Shown piece after piece: positions 9,114-16,065 of a stretch of 59,211 nt of DNA. The notes below the pieces were generated by a model. The model ran no database searches and had not been told where the DNA came from. It worked only from the letters and a program-made list of their open reading frames with translations. Both the position numbers and the translations under genes were made by a program. Location: positions 1 to 59,211 of the forward strand of contig CAMHLZ010000016.1 of assembly GCA_946186125.1 (NCBI GenBank), written 5' to 3'. The first letter of the stretch is position 1. Every line of letters begins with the position of its first letter. Source of the DNA: an uncultured Lachnospira sp. (GTDB taxonomy: Bacteria > Bacillota > Clostridia > Lachnospirales > Lachnospiraceae).

Positions 9114-9387
9114 TTATTCTGGGAGTCTTTCTTCGTACATAATCTGGAGTTCGCCATATACTCTTCCCCAGTTTCTTAGGGGTATAGTCCATTTCTTCGT
9201 AGCTTCAAAGGTTGAAAGGTAAAGAGCCTTCAAGAGAGCTTGATCGCTTGGAAATACGCTTCTTTGACGGTTCAGCTTTCGGTAAGTGGCATTGAGGCTT
9301 TCGATGGCATTGGTAGTATAGATGATGGTTCTCACCTCTGACGAGAACTTGAAAATCGGACAAAGTGCATCCCAGTTATCATATGTA
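9114..9387 (-). pseudogene. IS256-family (mutator) transposase, C-terminal remnant
   Basis: The reverse strand encodes about 90 residues ending in a natural stop, including TTNAIESLNATYRKL and RQRSVFPSDQALLKALYLST. This is the well-known C-terminal block of IS256/mutator transposases, around and after the last catalytic Glu. Upstream the homology breaks off at a stop about 9393, where a perfect 14-bp inverted repeat begins. The N-terminal three quarters and both IS ends are missing, so it cannot transpose. Confidence 0.85.
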
Positions 9388-9393
9388 AATGAT

Positions 9394-9429
9394 TAAATAA
9401 GAATGTAGGAAAACATACATTCTTATTTA
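9394..9429. repeat. Perfect 14-bp inverted repeat
   Basis: TAAATAAGAATGTA at 9394-9407 and its exact complement at 9416-9429, with an 8-nt loop. It sits precisely at the break in the IS256 remnant. It could be a bidirectional AT-rich terminator or the trace of another small insertion. Confidence 0.7.
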
Positions 9430-9513
9430 GTTATTTTTGATATGTTGTTATACTTGTTTCGGAGGTGTAATAACATATAAATATGGTATAGATTGGAGGA
9501 CGTAAAAAAATAC

Positions 9514-9618
9514 CACAATGGTTACAAAGGGAAGTCAAAAACGAGAAACAAAAAAAGCAAATTAGATAAGTATAAGGATGTGATTATTGATAAGCTTTCA
9601 ATAATGTGTAGATGTTGA
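9514..9618 (+). pseudogene. Possible IS21-family IstA remnant
   Basis: A 34-codon stretch (ending KSKLDKYKDVIIDKLSIM...) resembles the N-terminal region of IS21-type transposases, where a conserved SKLDPYKD..I..L motif occurs. There is no start and no downstream continuation. The assignment rests on one short motif. Confidence 0.3.
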
Positions 9619-9679
9619 TTTTTGATATAAAATCAGATAAAATAATTACTCTGAAGTTGGTGCTTTGGACAAGTTTTCA

Positions 9680-9708
9680 TTGACAAAATACACCCACAAA
9701 GGTATATT
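9680..9708 (+). promoter_or_regulatory. Strong sigma-A promoter
   Basis: TTGACA at 9680-9685, a 17-bp spacer and TATATT at 9703-9708: close to consensus. No coding sequence follows within 100 bp. The predicted start near 9715 leads straight into a compact hairpin with a T-rich tail. Confidence 0.75.
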
Positions 9709-9714
9709 ATAATT

Positions 9715-9777
9715 AATCGATCCCACCAAGCCTAGGTAGCATTGCTACATGCGTAACATGGTGGGCCTTTTGATTTT
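9715..9777 (+). ncRNA. Candidate small RNA
   Basis: From the promoter above, a transcript of about 60 nt would fold into an outer stem CCCACCA (9722-9728) with TGGTGGG (9759-9765), enclosing an inner hairpin GTAGC-ATT-GCTAC (9736-9748). It would end in a T-rich tract (9768-9777). An IS3-family element begins immediately after the T tract. No coding potential is visible. The family is not recognised. Confidence 0.5.
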
Positions 9778-9839
9778 TGAGGTGACTCCAAAAAGTTAGA
9801 CTTTTTAAGCGTAGCAGTTTTATGGCTGCTACGCTATTT

Positions 9840-10658
9840 TTATGCAGCCAAGAGGCGAAGCCTGTATTGTACAGGGCTTAACCATCCTAGTTTTTCTTTA
9901 ATTCTTTGTTCATTGTAATACTTTATATATCGCTCAATTTCTGATTTTAATTCTTCATAACTGTAATAAACAACTCCGTAATAAATTTCCTGCTTAAGAA
10001 GACCAAAGAAGTTCTCCATAAATGAGTTGTCGTGACAGTTTCCTTTTCTGGACATACTCTGAAATATTCTTTCTTCCTTAAGACGATGAGAATAAGTTTT
10101 CATCTGATATGCCCAACCTTGATCCGAGTGAAAAGTTCTGCGATATGGACAATCAGATGTTACATCTATAGCCTGTTCTAAAGCATCCATCACATTTTGA
10201 GCAGACGGGTGTTTTGATATTGCAAAACTGATAATCTCACCATTACACATATCCATAAATGGATCCAGGTAGAGCTTATGCATAGTCATATGACCTTTAA
10301 CATCAATCTCATAATACTTAAATTCAGTCGTATCAGTCGTAATCTTTTGGTGAGGTATGTGTGTGTTAAATCGGCGTCGGATTCTATTAGGGGCAATAGT
10401 TCCAACTTTACCCTTATAAGAGCTATATTTACGGCTTTTTCGAGTAAATGATGTAACCTGCAAATCAAGTTTTTGCATAATTCTTTGTACTTTCTTTTTA
10501 TTGATACAGTACCCTTGATTTTTTAGTTCTCCTAACATTCTACGATAACCGTAATCTTTATTTATCTTTCGAATCGCAAGCATCTTTTCTTCGATTTCTT
10601 TGTCCGGATTTTCTCTATCAAATCTTTTTTGCCAATACATATACGTTGCTTTAGGCAT
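9840..10658 (-). CDS. IS3-family transposase OrfB (DDE integrase core)
   Basis: 272 residues from the ATG used here. The protein-like frame extends upstream to about 10730 (NERTALVINSLRGDFRLKDL...), as expected if OrfB is made as an OrfAB fusion by -1 frameshifting. An N-terminal HTH_21-like segment carries KDYGYRRMLGEL. The rve core has the catalytic triad: Asp in TTDTTEF, Asp in FHSDQGWAYQ, and Glu in NSFMENFFGLLKQE. The tail YYNEQRIKEKLGWLSPVQYR is typical of the IS150 group. The catalytic residues are intact, but function depends on OrfA, which has an early stop. Confidence 0.93.
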   Translation of the reverse strand: MPKATYMYWQKRFDRENPDKEIEEKMLAIRKINKDYGYRRMLGELKNQGYCINKKKVQRIMQKLDLQVTSFTRKSRKYSSYKGKVGTIAPNRIRRRFNTHIPHQKITTDTTEFKYYEIDVKGHMTMHKLYLDPFMDMCNGEIISFAISKHPSAQNVMDALEQAIDVTSDCPYRRTFHSDQGWAYQMKTYSHRLKEERIFQSMSRKGNCHDNSFMENFFGLLKQEIYYGVVYYSYEELKSEIERYIKYYNEQRIKEKLGWLSPVQYRLRLLAA

Positions 10659-10681
10659 TCCGGTATAAGAGAGAAGGTCTT

Positions 10682-11266
10682 TTAGTCTGAAGTCTCCTCG
10701 GAGGCTGTTGATGACGAGCGCCGTTCTCTCATTTTTTCCCCGTCCTCTAAACGCAGTCTCCTCAGTTCTTTTAAAAAGGCATTCTCGATTCTTAATTTAA
10801 GGAGTTCTTCCTCTAGTTCTTTTACATGTTCAGCACTAGTATCAACAATGTGTTCTTCTGGTTTTATAGATTTACAATCTATCTTAGATTTATCCAAAGT
10901 TTTATTCTTACCTTTCTTTTGAGGTCTCAATGCATCAGGACCAGCGATACGGTATCGATTAACCCACGCAGCAATAACAGAAGGATTTTTGATTCCTTCC
11001 TGAAGAGCTATTTCCTGATAAGAGAGCTCGCTTGATAGATATAATTCTACAATATCTAATTTCATTTTAAAAGAATAAACTGTCTTATTTCGTGAGCGAA
11101 ATAAACCACTATCACCATATTTTTTATAGTTAGCAACCCATTGTCGAACCAATTTCCTATCTGACACGGAATATTTTGCCGTAATGTACCTGTACCCACC
11201 TTCATTATTAAGATAATCATTGACGACTTGCTTTTTAAATTCGTAAGTATACTTGCTTTAACCCAT
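10682..11266 (-). pseudogene. IS3-family OrfA (helix-turn-helix) with early nonsense codon
   Basis: The natural start is the ATG at 11266, placed 8 nt after GGAGG on the reverse strand. It is followed by GGT and then TAA at 11260-11258. The frame beyond is fully protein-like (SKYTYEFKKQVVNDYLN...), with two helix-turn-helix regions (LVRQWVANYKKYG and SYQEIALQEG) and a leucine-zipper-like C-terminus, as in IS150 OrfA. Only reinitiation, for example at a GTG at 11167, would make a shortened protein of 161 residues. A run of six A residues (complement of 10732-10737) is the likely -1 frameshift site into OrfB. The copy is therefore probably inactive or weak. Confidence 0.8.
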
Positions 11267-11372
11267 AAAAAACGACCTCCAAAAGTTAGATTTTATTGGT
11301 CTAACTTTTGGGGGTCGGTTCAAATGTGCTGCCGGGGTCTTTTTTTGATAGAAAAAATGCAGGTCTTGTGAT

Positions 11373-11400
11373 ATGATATAAATTAGGTGTTTTATATCAT
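11373..11400. promoter_or_regulatory. Palindromic operator candidate upstream of DUF262 gene
   Basis: ATGATATAAA at 11373-11382 and its exact complement at 11391-11400, separated by 8 bp, ending 25 bp before the start codon. It overlaps the -10-like TATAAA region, which is where a dimeric repressor would sit. No cognate regulator gene is adjacent. Confidence 0.5.
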
Positions 11401-11425
11401 ACTATAAGTTCACGGGGGTGACATT

Positions 11426-13183
11426 ATGGCTTATCAAACAGCATTAACGATTGAGAGCGTAATTAAAGATATTGATTCAAAGAAATACTTATTGCCGTCT
11501 ATTCAAAGAGAATTTGTATGGAGTACAAAGCAGATAGAGAAACTTTTCGATAGTCTTATGATGGATTATCCCATCAATGCATTTCTTTTTTGGAAGGTGC
11601 CAAAGGAGAAAGCAAAAGAATTTAGTTTCTATGAGTTTTTAAGAGATTATCATCAGAGAACAGGAAGGCATAACCCTAAAGCAAACATAAGTGGGTCTGA
11701 TGACATTATGGCTATTCTTGATGGACAGCAAAGAATGACTTCTTTATATATTGGACTTAAAGGTTCTTATGCATATAAGATTTCTCATAAAAGATGGGAC
11801 AATCCACAGGCATATCCATCAAGAAAACTATACTTGAATGTTCTGGGAGAATCAGAAGATACTGATTTGACATATGATTTTAGATTTTTGACAGACTCAG
11901 AAGTAAAAAGCATGAATGCACAGAAGGACCCAAATGGAAATGCTGCGTATTTCTGGTATAAGATAGGGGATATTCTTGATGTTAAAGAGGAATATGAAGT
12001 AAATGATATTCTCATTGACAACAACTTAAATGCACATCCTAATTTTAAGTTTGCAAATAAAGCATTATTTAAATTGTTTACTGTAATCAGAAAAAATCAG
12101 ACCATCAGTTATTATTTGGAAGAAAGTACAGAACTTGATAAAGTATTGAATATTTTCATTCGAGTAAACAGCGGTGGAACAACTTTGAGTTATTCTGATT
12201 TGTTGCTTTCGTTTGCAACTGCACAATGGCAGCAGAGAGATGCTCGTGAAGAACTTAATCAGTTCATGGACGAAGTGAATATGATTGGAAGAGGATTTAA
12301 TGTCGGTAAAGATATTATTCTAAAGGCTTGCCTTGTATTAAGTGGATTTAACGATATTTCATTCAAGGTTGATAATTTTAATCGTTCTAATATGCTTGTT
12401 ATTGAGCAGAACTGGGATGAGCTTACAAATGCGTTTAGAATGGCAGTAGAGTTAATTTCTTCCTTTGGATTTAGTAGAGAGAATATTACATCAAATAACT
12501 TGATTATTCCAATTGCATACTACATCAAGTCTATTGGAAGTCCGGCAAACTTTGTATCATCAAGCAATTACACTGAAGATAGAAGATTAATCAAAAAGTG
12601 GTTTATCGCATCATTGCTTAATAGGGTATTTAGTTTCATGCCGGATGGATTATTGAAACCAGTAAGAACAATTATTGATGATAATCCTGGCTCCTTCCCG
12701 TTTGATAAGATTGCTAATCATTTTCGTGGTACTAACCGTGATATTACATTTACTGATGATATCATTGATAACTTGTTATGGACTAAATATGGTTCTGGAG
12801 ATATTTTGGTTGTTTTATCAGTTCTTTATCCTTGGGCAGACCTTAAGAATAATTTCCACATTGACCATATCTATCCAAAGAGTAAATTTACTCCAAAGAA
12901 GTTGGAAAAGCGGGGGATTCCAGCAGATTCTATTTCCTATTATTTGGAGAATGTAAACTACCTAGGAAACTTACAGTTACTAGAGGCTACAACAAATGAA
13001 GAAAAGAATAATAAGGATTTTGATGAATGGTTAAAGGAATCATTTACTAATCCAGATCAATTGAAGGCATATAAAGAAAAACACTATATCCCAGATGTTG
13101 ATTTGTCATTTAGTAATTTTGAATCTTTCCTAGAAGCGAGAGAAAAACTGATTGTAGCAGCACTTAAGAAAGAATTGATGTAA
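11426..13183 (+). CDS. DUF262 and HNH (DUF1524-like) protein, GmrSD-type nuclease
   Basis: 585 residues. The DUF262 half (GmrS-like) opens with LLPSIQREFVWSTKQIEKLF and carries the nucleotide-binding and hydrolysis motif ILDGQQRMTSL (near residue 98) and NSGGTTLSYSDLLLS. The C-terminal GmrD-like half has the HNH-type motif HIDHIYPKSKF (near residue 478) and the conserved NVNYLGNLQLLE. Fusions of this layout are modification-dependent or phage-restricting nucleases, as in GmrSD-type type IV restriction. Target modification is unknown. A 13-bp gap leads to the next gene, so the two probably form an operon under the palindrome at 11373-11400. Confidence 0.9.
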   Translation: MAYQTALTIESVIKDIDSKKYLLPSIQREFVWSTKQIEKLFDSLMMDYPINAFLFWKVPKEKAKEFSFYEFLRDYHQRTGRHNPKANISGSDDIMAILDGQQRMTSLYIGLKGSYAYKISHKRWDNPQAYPSRKLYLNVLGESEDTDLTYDFRFLTDSEVKSMNAQKDPNGNAAYFWYKIGDILDVKEEYEVNDILIDNNLNAHPNFKFANKALFKLFTVIRKNQTISYYLEESTELDKVLNIFIRVNSGGTTLSYSDLLLSFATAQWQQRDAREELNQFMDEVNMIGRGFNVGKDIILKACLVLSGFNDISFKVDNFNRSNMLVIEQNWDELTNAFRMAVELISSFGFSRENITSNNLIIPIAYYIKSIGSPANFVSSSNYTEDRRLIKKWFIASLLNRVFSFMPDGLLKPVRTIIDDNPGSFPFDKIANHFRGTNRDITFTDDIIDNLLWTKYGSGDILVVLSVLYPWADLKNNFHIDHIYPKSKFTPKKLEKRGIPADSISYYLENVNYLGNLQLLEATTNEEKNNKDFDEWLKESFTNPDQLKAYKEKHYIPDVDLSFSNFESFLEAREKLIVAALKKELM

Positions 13184-13196
13184 TACAATAGATTAT

Positions 13197-14099
13197 ATGA
13201 TTGGAGAGGAGGAATGTAAGATAAATGCAAGTTTTTATCCAGAAATGACGGAAATGTTGAAAAAAATCACTAATGACATTTCTGAAAAAATAATTAAAGA
13301 AGGTAGTCCTATTATTCTAGTAGATGAATACAGTTGGTATAGAGAAGTTCTTTCTTTGATGGCAAAGCAAATAAATTTGTGTGATAGTTGTCTTCTTTTG
13401 TTGGAAAATGGTATGGAGCAGGAGGCTTATTTATTAGCAAGAAGCCAATTTAATAATATGTTATGGATTAAATATCTTTGTTATGATGATGCAGAGAATA
13501 CTAGGGTGAAAGAATATTTTTATCAGCCACATATCAATCAAATTTTATCTTGCAAGAATATAAAGAAAATGATAGAAGATTATGGAACTGAACTTGATGA
13601 ACAATTAGTATCCGAAGAAAATATTCAAAAACTAAATGATTGTATTGCTGAAAACTCACAAATATTAGAAGATAATAGTATCATTATAAGACCTAAGAGT
13701 ATATCTGAATTATCAAGACAAGATGCATTATTATTTGGACTGTATATTACATTGTATAATGAGGGAAGTAAATTTGAGCATTCAGATATCAGCAAAACAA
13801 AACTATATCGTAAGCCCGCAGTTGAAGAATATGGTACTGATCAGGTATTTGTTTTTGATTTAGGAAAGTCTGATAAAGGTTGCTGGTTAACGGTGTTCAA
13901 TTATTCTTTATTAAGTATGTTTTTTGCTTTTGATAGTATAAGAACAAGAATATGTGATAAAGAAGAACAATTGTTTTGGGATACAAAATTATCAAAGGCA
14001 GCATATAAAATGGACGATTTTAACAGGATAACTTTTGAATTTGGAGTTTGTCAATATATGTTGGATAAAGCAATGAAGGAAAATGAAATGTCCAAATAA
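13197..14099 (+). CDS. DUF5677-like helical protein, partner of DUF262 gene
   Basis: 300 residues, nearly all alpha-helical. Typical DUF5677 features are a central helix LLARSQFNNMLWIKYLC, where an Arg in a membrane-like or HEPN-like helix is conserved, and a later NEGSKFEHSD with a conserved His. These resemble HEPN-type folds, which often act as ribonucleases in defence operons; that link is inference. The ATG at 13197 has no ribosome binding site, and expression may depend on translational coupling to the DUF262 gene 13 bp upstream. A terminator follows at 14215. Confidence 0.6.
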   Translation: MIGEEECKINASFYPEMTEMLKKITNDISEKIIKEGSPIILVDEYSWYREVLSLMAKQINLCDSCLLLLENGMEQEAYLLARSQFNNMLWIKYLCYDDAENTRVKEYFYQPHINQILSCKNIKKMIEDYGTELDEQLVSEENIQKLNDCIAENSQILEDNSIIIRPKSISELSRQDALLFGLYITLYNEGSKFEHSDISKTKLYRKPAVEEYGTDQVFVFDLGKSDKGCWLTVFNYSLLSMFFAFDSIRTRICDKEEQLFWDTKLSKAAYKMDDFNRITFEFGVCQYMLDKAMKENEMSK

Positions 14100-14214
14100 A
14101 ATACGTAACGAAGGGTTATGGACATTCTAAAAATTAGGTTCAATCAGATTTTTTGTGTTTGAAATGAACATAAGCGGTAACCTAAAAACTTGATATTTTA
14201 TCTAAATGACACAC

Positions 14215-14249
14215 GGCAGGTGGCAGGTCAAATGCCGTCTGCCTTTTTT
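14215..14249 (+). terminator. Rho-independent terminator
   Basis: An 11-bp stem with wobble pairs (GGCAGGTGGCA against TGCCGTCTGCC) and a run of six T residues. It closes the DUF262/DUF5677 transcription unit. Confidence 0.8.
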
Positions 14250-14284
14250 ATGAAAAAATTATACAGCCGATAGAATATTTGATA

Positions 14285-14560
14285 TTATGGAGTTGCTCGT
14301 AGGGGGTTCGAACCCCCTGTGCAATTTTGAGGTCTATCGTTAAAAGGTAGAACCCCTTGCGAACCCCCATTCTATTAACGATAGGAATTGGGGGGGAATC
14401 GTAGTAGTCCGACTCTTTATATTTGACTACTATTTGACTACGAATGACTATTACATTTTGCCTTAATTTGCCTTATTTTGCGTAGTGTGTCACATTATGT
14501 AAAATTTGTGTAGATTTTTGCAAGTACGCAAAAGTCCCCAAAACACGGCAATTCACGGCG
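14285..14560. other. Attachment-site-like region with tRNA T-arm-like sequence
   Basis: The sequence 14301-14318 has a T-arm-like GGGGG-TTCGAAC-CCCCT stem-loop, but no complete tRNA can be folded around it. It is followed by an inverted repeat CTATCGTTAA (14334-14343) and its complement (14375-14384), direct repeats TTTGACTAC at 14422 and 14433 (11-bp spacing) with a third partial copy, and a 10-bp tandem (GCCTTAATTT, GCCTTATTTT). Such spaced short repeats next to a tRNA-like end or an invaded gene are what integrase arm sites look like. No open reading frame is supported in 14100-14576. Confidence 0.4.
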
Positions 14561-14576
14561 TTTTAGGAGGTAAAAA

Positions 14577-14630
14577 ATGATAACGAGAGTGCTTTTCGTG
14601 TGCCACGGCAACATTTTCCTTGAAGCCTGA
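14577..14630 (+). pseudogene. 5' stub of a low-molecular-weight protein tyrosine phosphatase gene (copy 1)
   Basis: After a full ribosome binding site (TAGGAGG), the ATG at 14577 starts MITRVLFVCHGN, the exact N-terminus of LMW-PTP enzymes (normally continuing CR-S in the P-loop). Then the frame leaves the family (IFLEA) and stops at 14628. The break falls within the C-x5-R catalytic loop. A second stub lies at 15615. The sequence after the break has no homology to the enzyme and carries repeated TTTACCC. Confidence 0.7.
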
Positions 14631-14789
14631 AATCCTTGTAAATAAAGAAATTGTGAGGTTTGAAAGAGAAATTTACCCTCAATTTACCCTTTTTGCAGCA
14701 GATGATGATTGAGTGAAGAGTTCAGCACATGATGAAGAGTAAGATTTAAGAATTTAGTCAGCGTGAATACCACAGAAAATGTTAGTGAT

Positions 14790-14825
14790 AAATAAAGTGG
14801 CAAATAAAGTAGCAAATAAAGTAGC
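14790..14825 (+). repeat. 12-bp tandem repeat, three units
   Basis: Three head-to-tail copies of AAATAAAGTRGC (positions 14790, 14802, 14814). It lies between the phosphatase stub and the MITE, upstream of a TATAAT-like box at 14845. Function is unknown; possibly an integrase or regulator binding array. Confidence 0.8.
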
Positions 14826-14866
14826 GAAAAGAGAATAAATGTTGTATAATATGAGCATAATAATTA

Positions 14867-15028
14867 AGTATAGTCGTTTTTAAATACACCCACTTTATAT
14901 TTGCCTATGATTCCATCTGCGGCGTTATCGTCAATCGACGTAGCCACCGGCTACGCCTCATTCCTCTGCCTTGCAGAGTGAAATCATATCCAAAATATAA
15001 GGTAGGGTTAATTTAAAACGACTATACT
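14867..15028. mobile_element. MITE-like non-autonomous element
   Basis: A 162-bp element with terminal inverted repeats of about 50 bp, beginning AGTATAGTCGTTTT at both ends with scattered mismatches further in, and a central hairpin (CGTAGCCACCGGCTACG, near 14938). It encodes nothing. The same 14-bp terminus occurs alone at 7218-7231. A target duplication cannot be fixed. The element abuts the truncated AbiEii frame. Confidence 0.75.
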
Positions 15029-15029
15029 A

Positions 15030-15170
15030 GCTGGCGTTGTAATGTGTAGCCTTACAAAAAATAACCGCAGGGCAACAAGCGACATAGATCTTGATTTTAT
15101 ACATTATTCTTTGGATGATGCTTCAATCCGCGAGTTTGTCAGTAAACTGAATTGTATTGAAGGATTATAA
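15030..15170 (+). pseudogene. AbiEii/AbiGii-type nucleotidyltransferase toxin fragment
   Basis: An open frame without a ribosome binding site reads CSLTKNNRRATSDIDLDFIH followed by YSLDDASIREFVSKLN and a stop. The RRAT-DIDLDFI..Y motif is the nucleotidyltransferase signature (D-x-D metal site) near the N-terminus of AbiEii-family toxins of the AbiE abortive-infection system. Only about 45 residues remain of a protein normally near 200-300. The fragment begins at the MITE boundary and stops early. No antitoxin (AbiEi) gene is present. Confidence 0.55.
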
Positions 15171-15183
15171 GAGAGGAACACAA

Positions 15184-15618
15184 ATGATTAAGAAAGCAAA
15201 AATGGAAGATGGTGAGGTTCTCGCAGGATTGGCAATACAGATGTGGGAAGATCATACTCTCGCGGAGCTGGCGGATGAGCTTAAGGAAATAGTCGCAAAA
15301 GAAGATTCGGTCTGCTTCATCAAATATGTTGATAACAAACCGATTGCATTTGCACAGGGACAGCTACGATACGACTACGTTGAAGGAACGGATAGTTCTC
15401 CAGTCGGATACCTGGAAGGTATATTTGTTGCGAAAGAGTATCGTAAGTGTGGATATGCTGCAGAACTTTTGAGAGAATGTGAAAAGTGGGCCAAAGAGCG
15501 AGGCTGCACCGAATTTGCCAGCGACTGCGAACTGTTTAATGAAGAAAGTTTGAAATTCCATCTGGCGTTGGGATTTGAAGAAGCTAATCGGATCATATGT
15601 TTTAGGAAGGATATATGA
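15184..15618 (+). CDS. AAC(6')-I-like aminoglycoside N-acetyltransferase (GNAT)
   Basis: 144 residues from the ATG at 15184, which follows GAGAGGAA; an upstream TTG is unlikely. This is the normal length of the AAC(6')-I subgroup. The GNAT fold is clear: the motif A region GIFVAKEYRKCGYAAELL binds acetyl-CoA. The segments RYDYVEGTDSSPVGYLEG and CTEFASDCELFNEESLKFH match the conserved blocks of aminoglycoside 6'-N-acetyltransferases. It should acetylate a 6'-amino group in the cytoplasm. Whether it confers resistance cannot be told. Its stop overlaps the ATG of the second phosphatase stub (ATGA), so the ancestral locus had GNAT and phosphatase genes in one operon. Confidence 0.8.
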   Translation: MIKKAKMEDGEVLAGLAIQMWEDHTLAELADELKEIVAKEDSVCFIKYVDNKPIAFAQGQLRYDYVEGTDSSPVGYLEGIFVAKEYRKCGYAAELLRECEKWAKERGCTEFASDCELFNEESLKFHLALGFEEANRIICFRKDI

Positions 15619-15656
15619 ATATGACAAGAATCCTTTTCATCTGCCACGGCAACTGA
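15615..15656 (+). pseudogene. 5' stub of a low-molecular-weight protein tyrosine phosphatase gene (copy 2)
   Basis: The ATG at 15615 (or 15621) begins MTRILFICHGN and is followed at once by TGA (15654). The last 12 bases before the break, TGCCACGGCAAC, are identical to those at the break of copy 1 (14601-14612). What follows is unrelated non-coding sequence, as at an integration junction. Confidence 0.7.
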
Positions 15657-15813
15657 TTCCACGATTCTCTTAAAGTCAGTAATAGCAAGGCTTGTGAGGA
15701 TTTTTAGGTGGATTTGTAAACCACTTTTAACCCAGGCAGTTTTTGTGCAAATGTGACAAAGCAGCAAAATAACAGTGATTTTGGAGATGTGACATACAAT
15801 GAAATATGGCGAA

Positions 15814-15928
15814 AGCGCACTTAATCTTAAGTGTGCTTGGCTACCAATAAACAACCCCATCGGGTCGTGTCAAAAGCAGGGAAGATGTGCTGTGGATTGA
15901 CACGGGCTGGTGGGGGTGTTAGTTGTTT
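15814..15928. other. Two adjacent palindromic structures
   Basis: A near-perfect 11-bp palindrome at 15814-15837, and then a nested inverted repeat: AAACAAC 15849-15855 with GTTGTTT 15922-15928, and CGTGTCAA 15866-15873 with TTGACACG 15897-15904, plus CCCCA/TGGGG in between. The remaining part of 15657-16065 shows no gene. The structures could be terminators, element ends or a replication/nicking site. Confidence 0.45.
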
Positions 15929-16065
15929 GAATATTCACGAGAAATGATAAGCAAATTATGAATCACAAAAGTTGCCGATTCGTGCAAATTTGTTGCTGAT
16001 TGAAAGTGTTCGCGTCATAGAATATAATAAAATAATGAGTTTTTATTGGATTACGGAGGTTTGAT

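Larger units (their letters stand above)
9778..11322 (-). mobile_element. IS3-family (IS150 group) insertion sequence
   Basis: A 1545-bp element bounded by imperfect inverted repeats starting TGA: TGAGGTGACTCCAAAAAGTT on the left, and on the right the reverse complement reading TGAACCGACCCCCAAAAGTT. It carries overlapping orfA and orfB on the reverse strand. A second inverted copy of the terminal sequence close to the right end makes a hairpin (11278-11312). No target-site duplication is evident. It separates the candidate small RNA from the DUF262 gene. Confidence 0.9.

Noticed and set aside
12675-12956. Second frame within the DUF262 gene
   Set aside because: Hydrophobic shadow frame without an initiation signal, inside a well-conserved coding region.
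14295-14330. Complete tRNA gene
   Set aside because: Only the T-arm-like part is present; no acceptor, D-arm or anticodon arm can be folded from the upstream bases.
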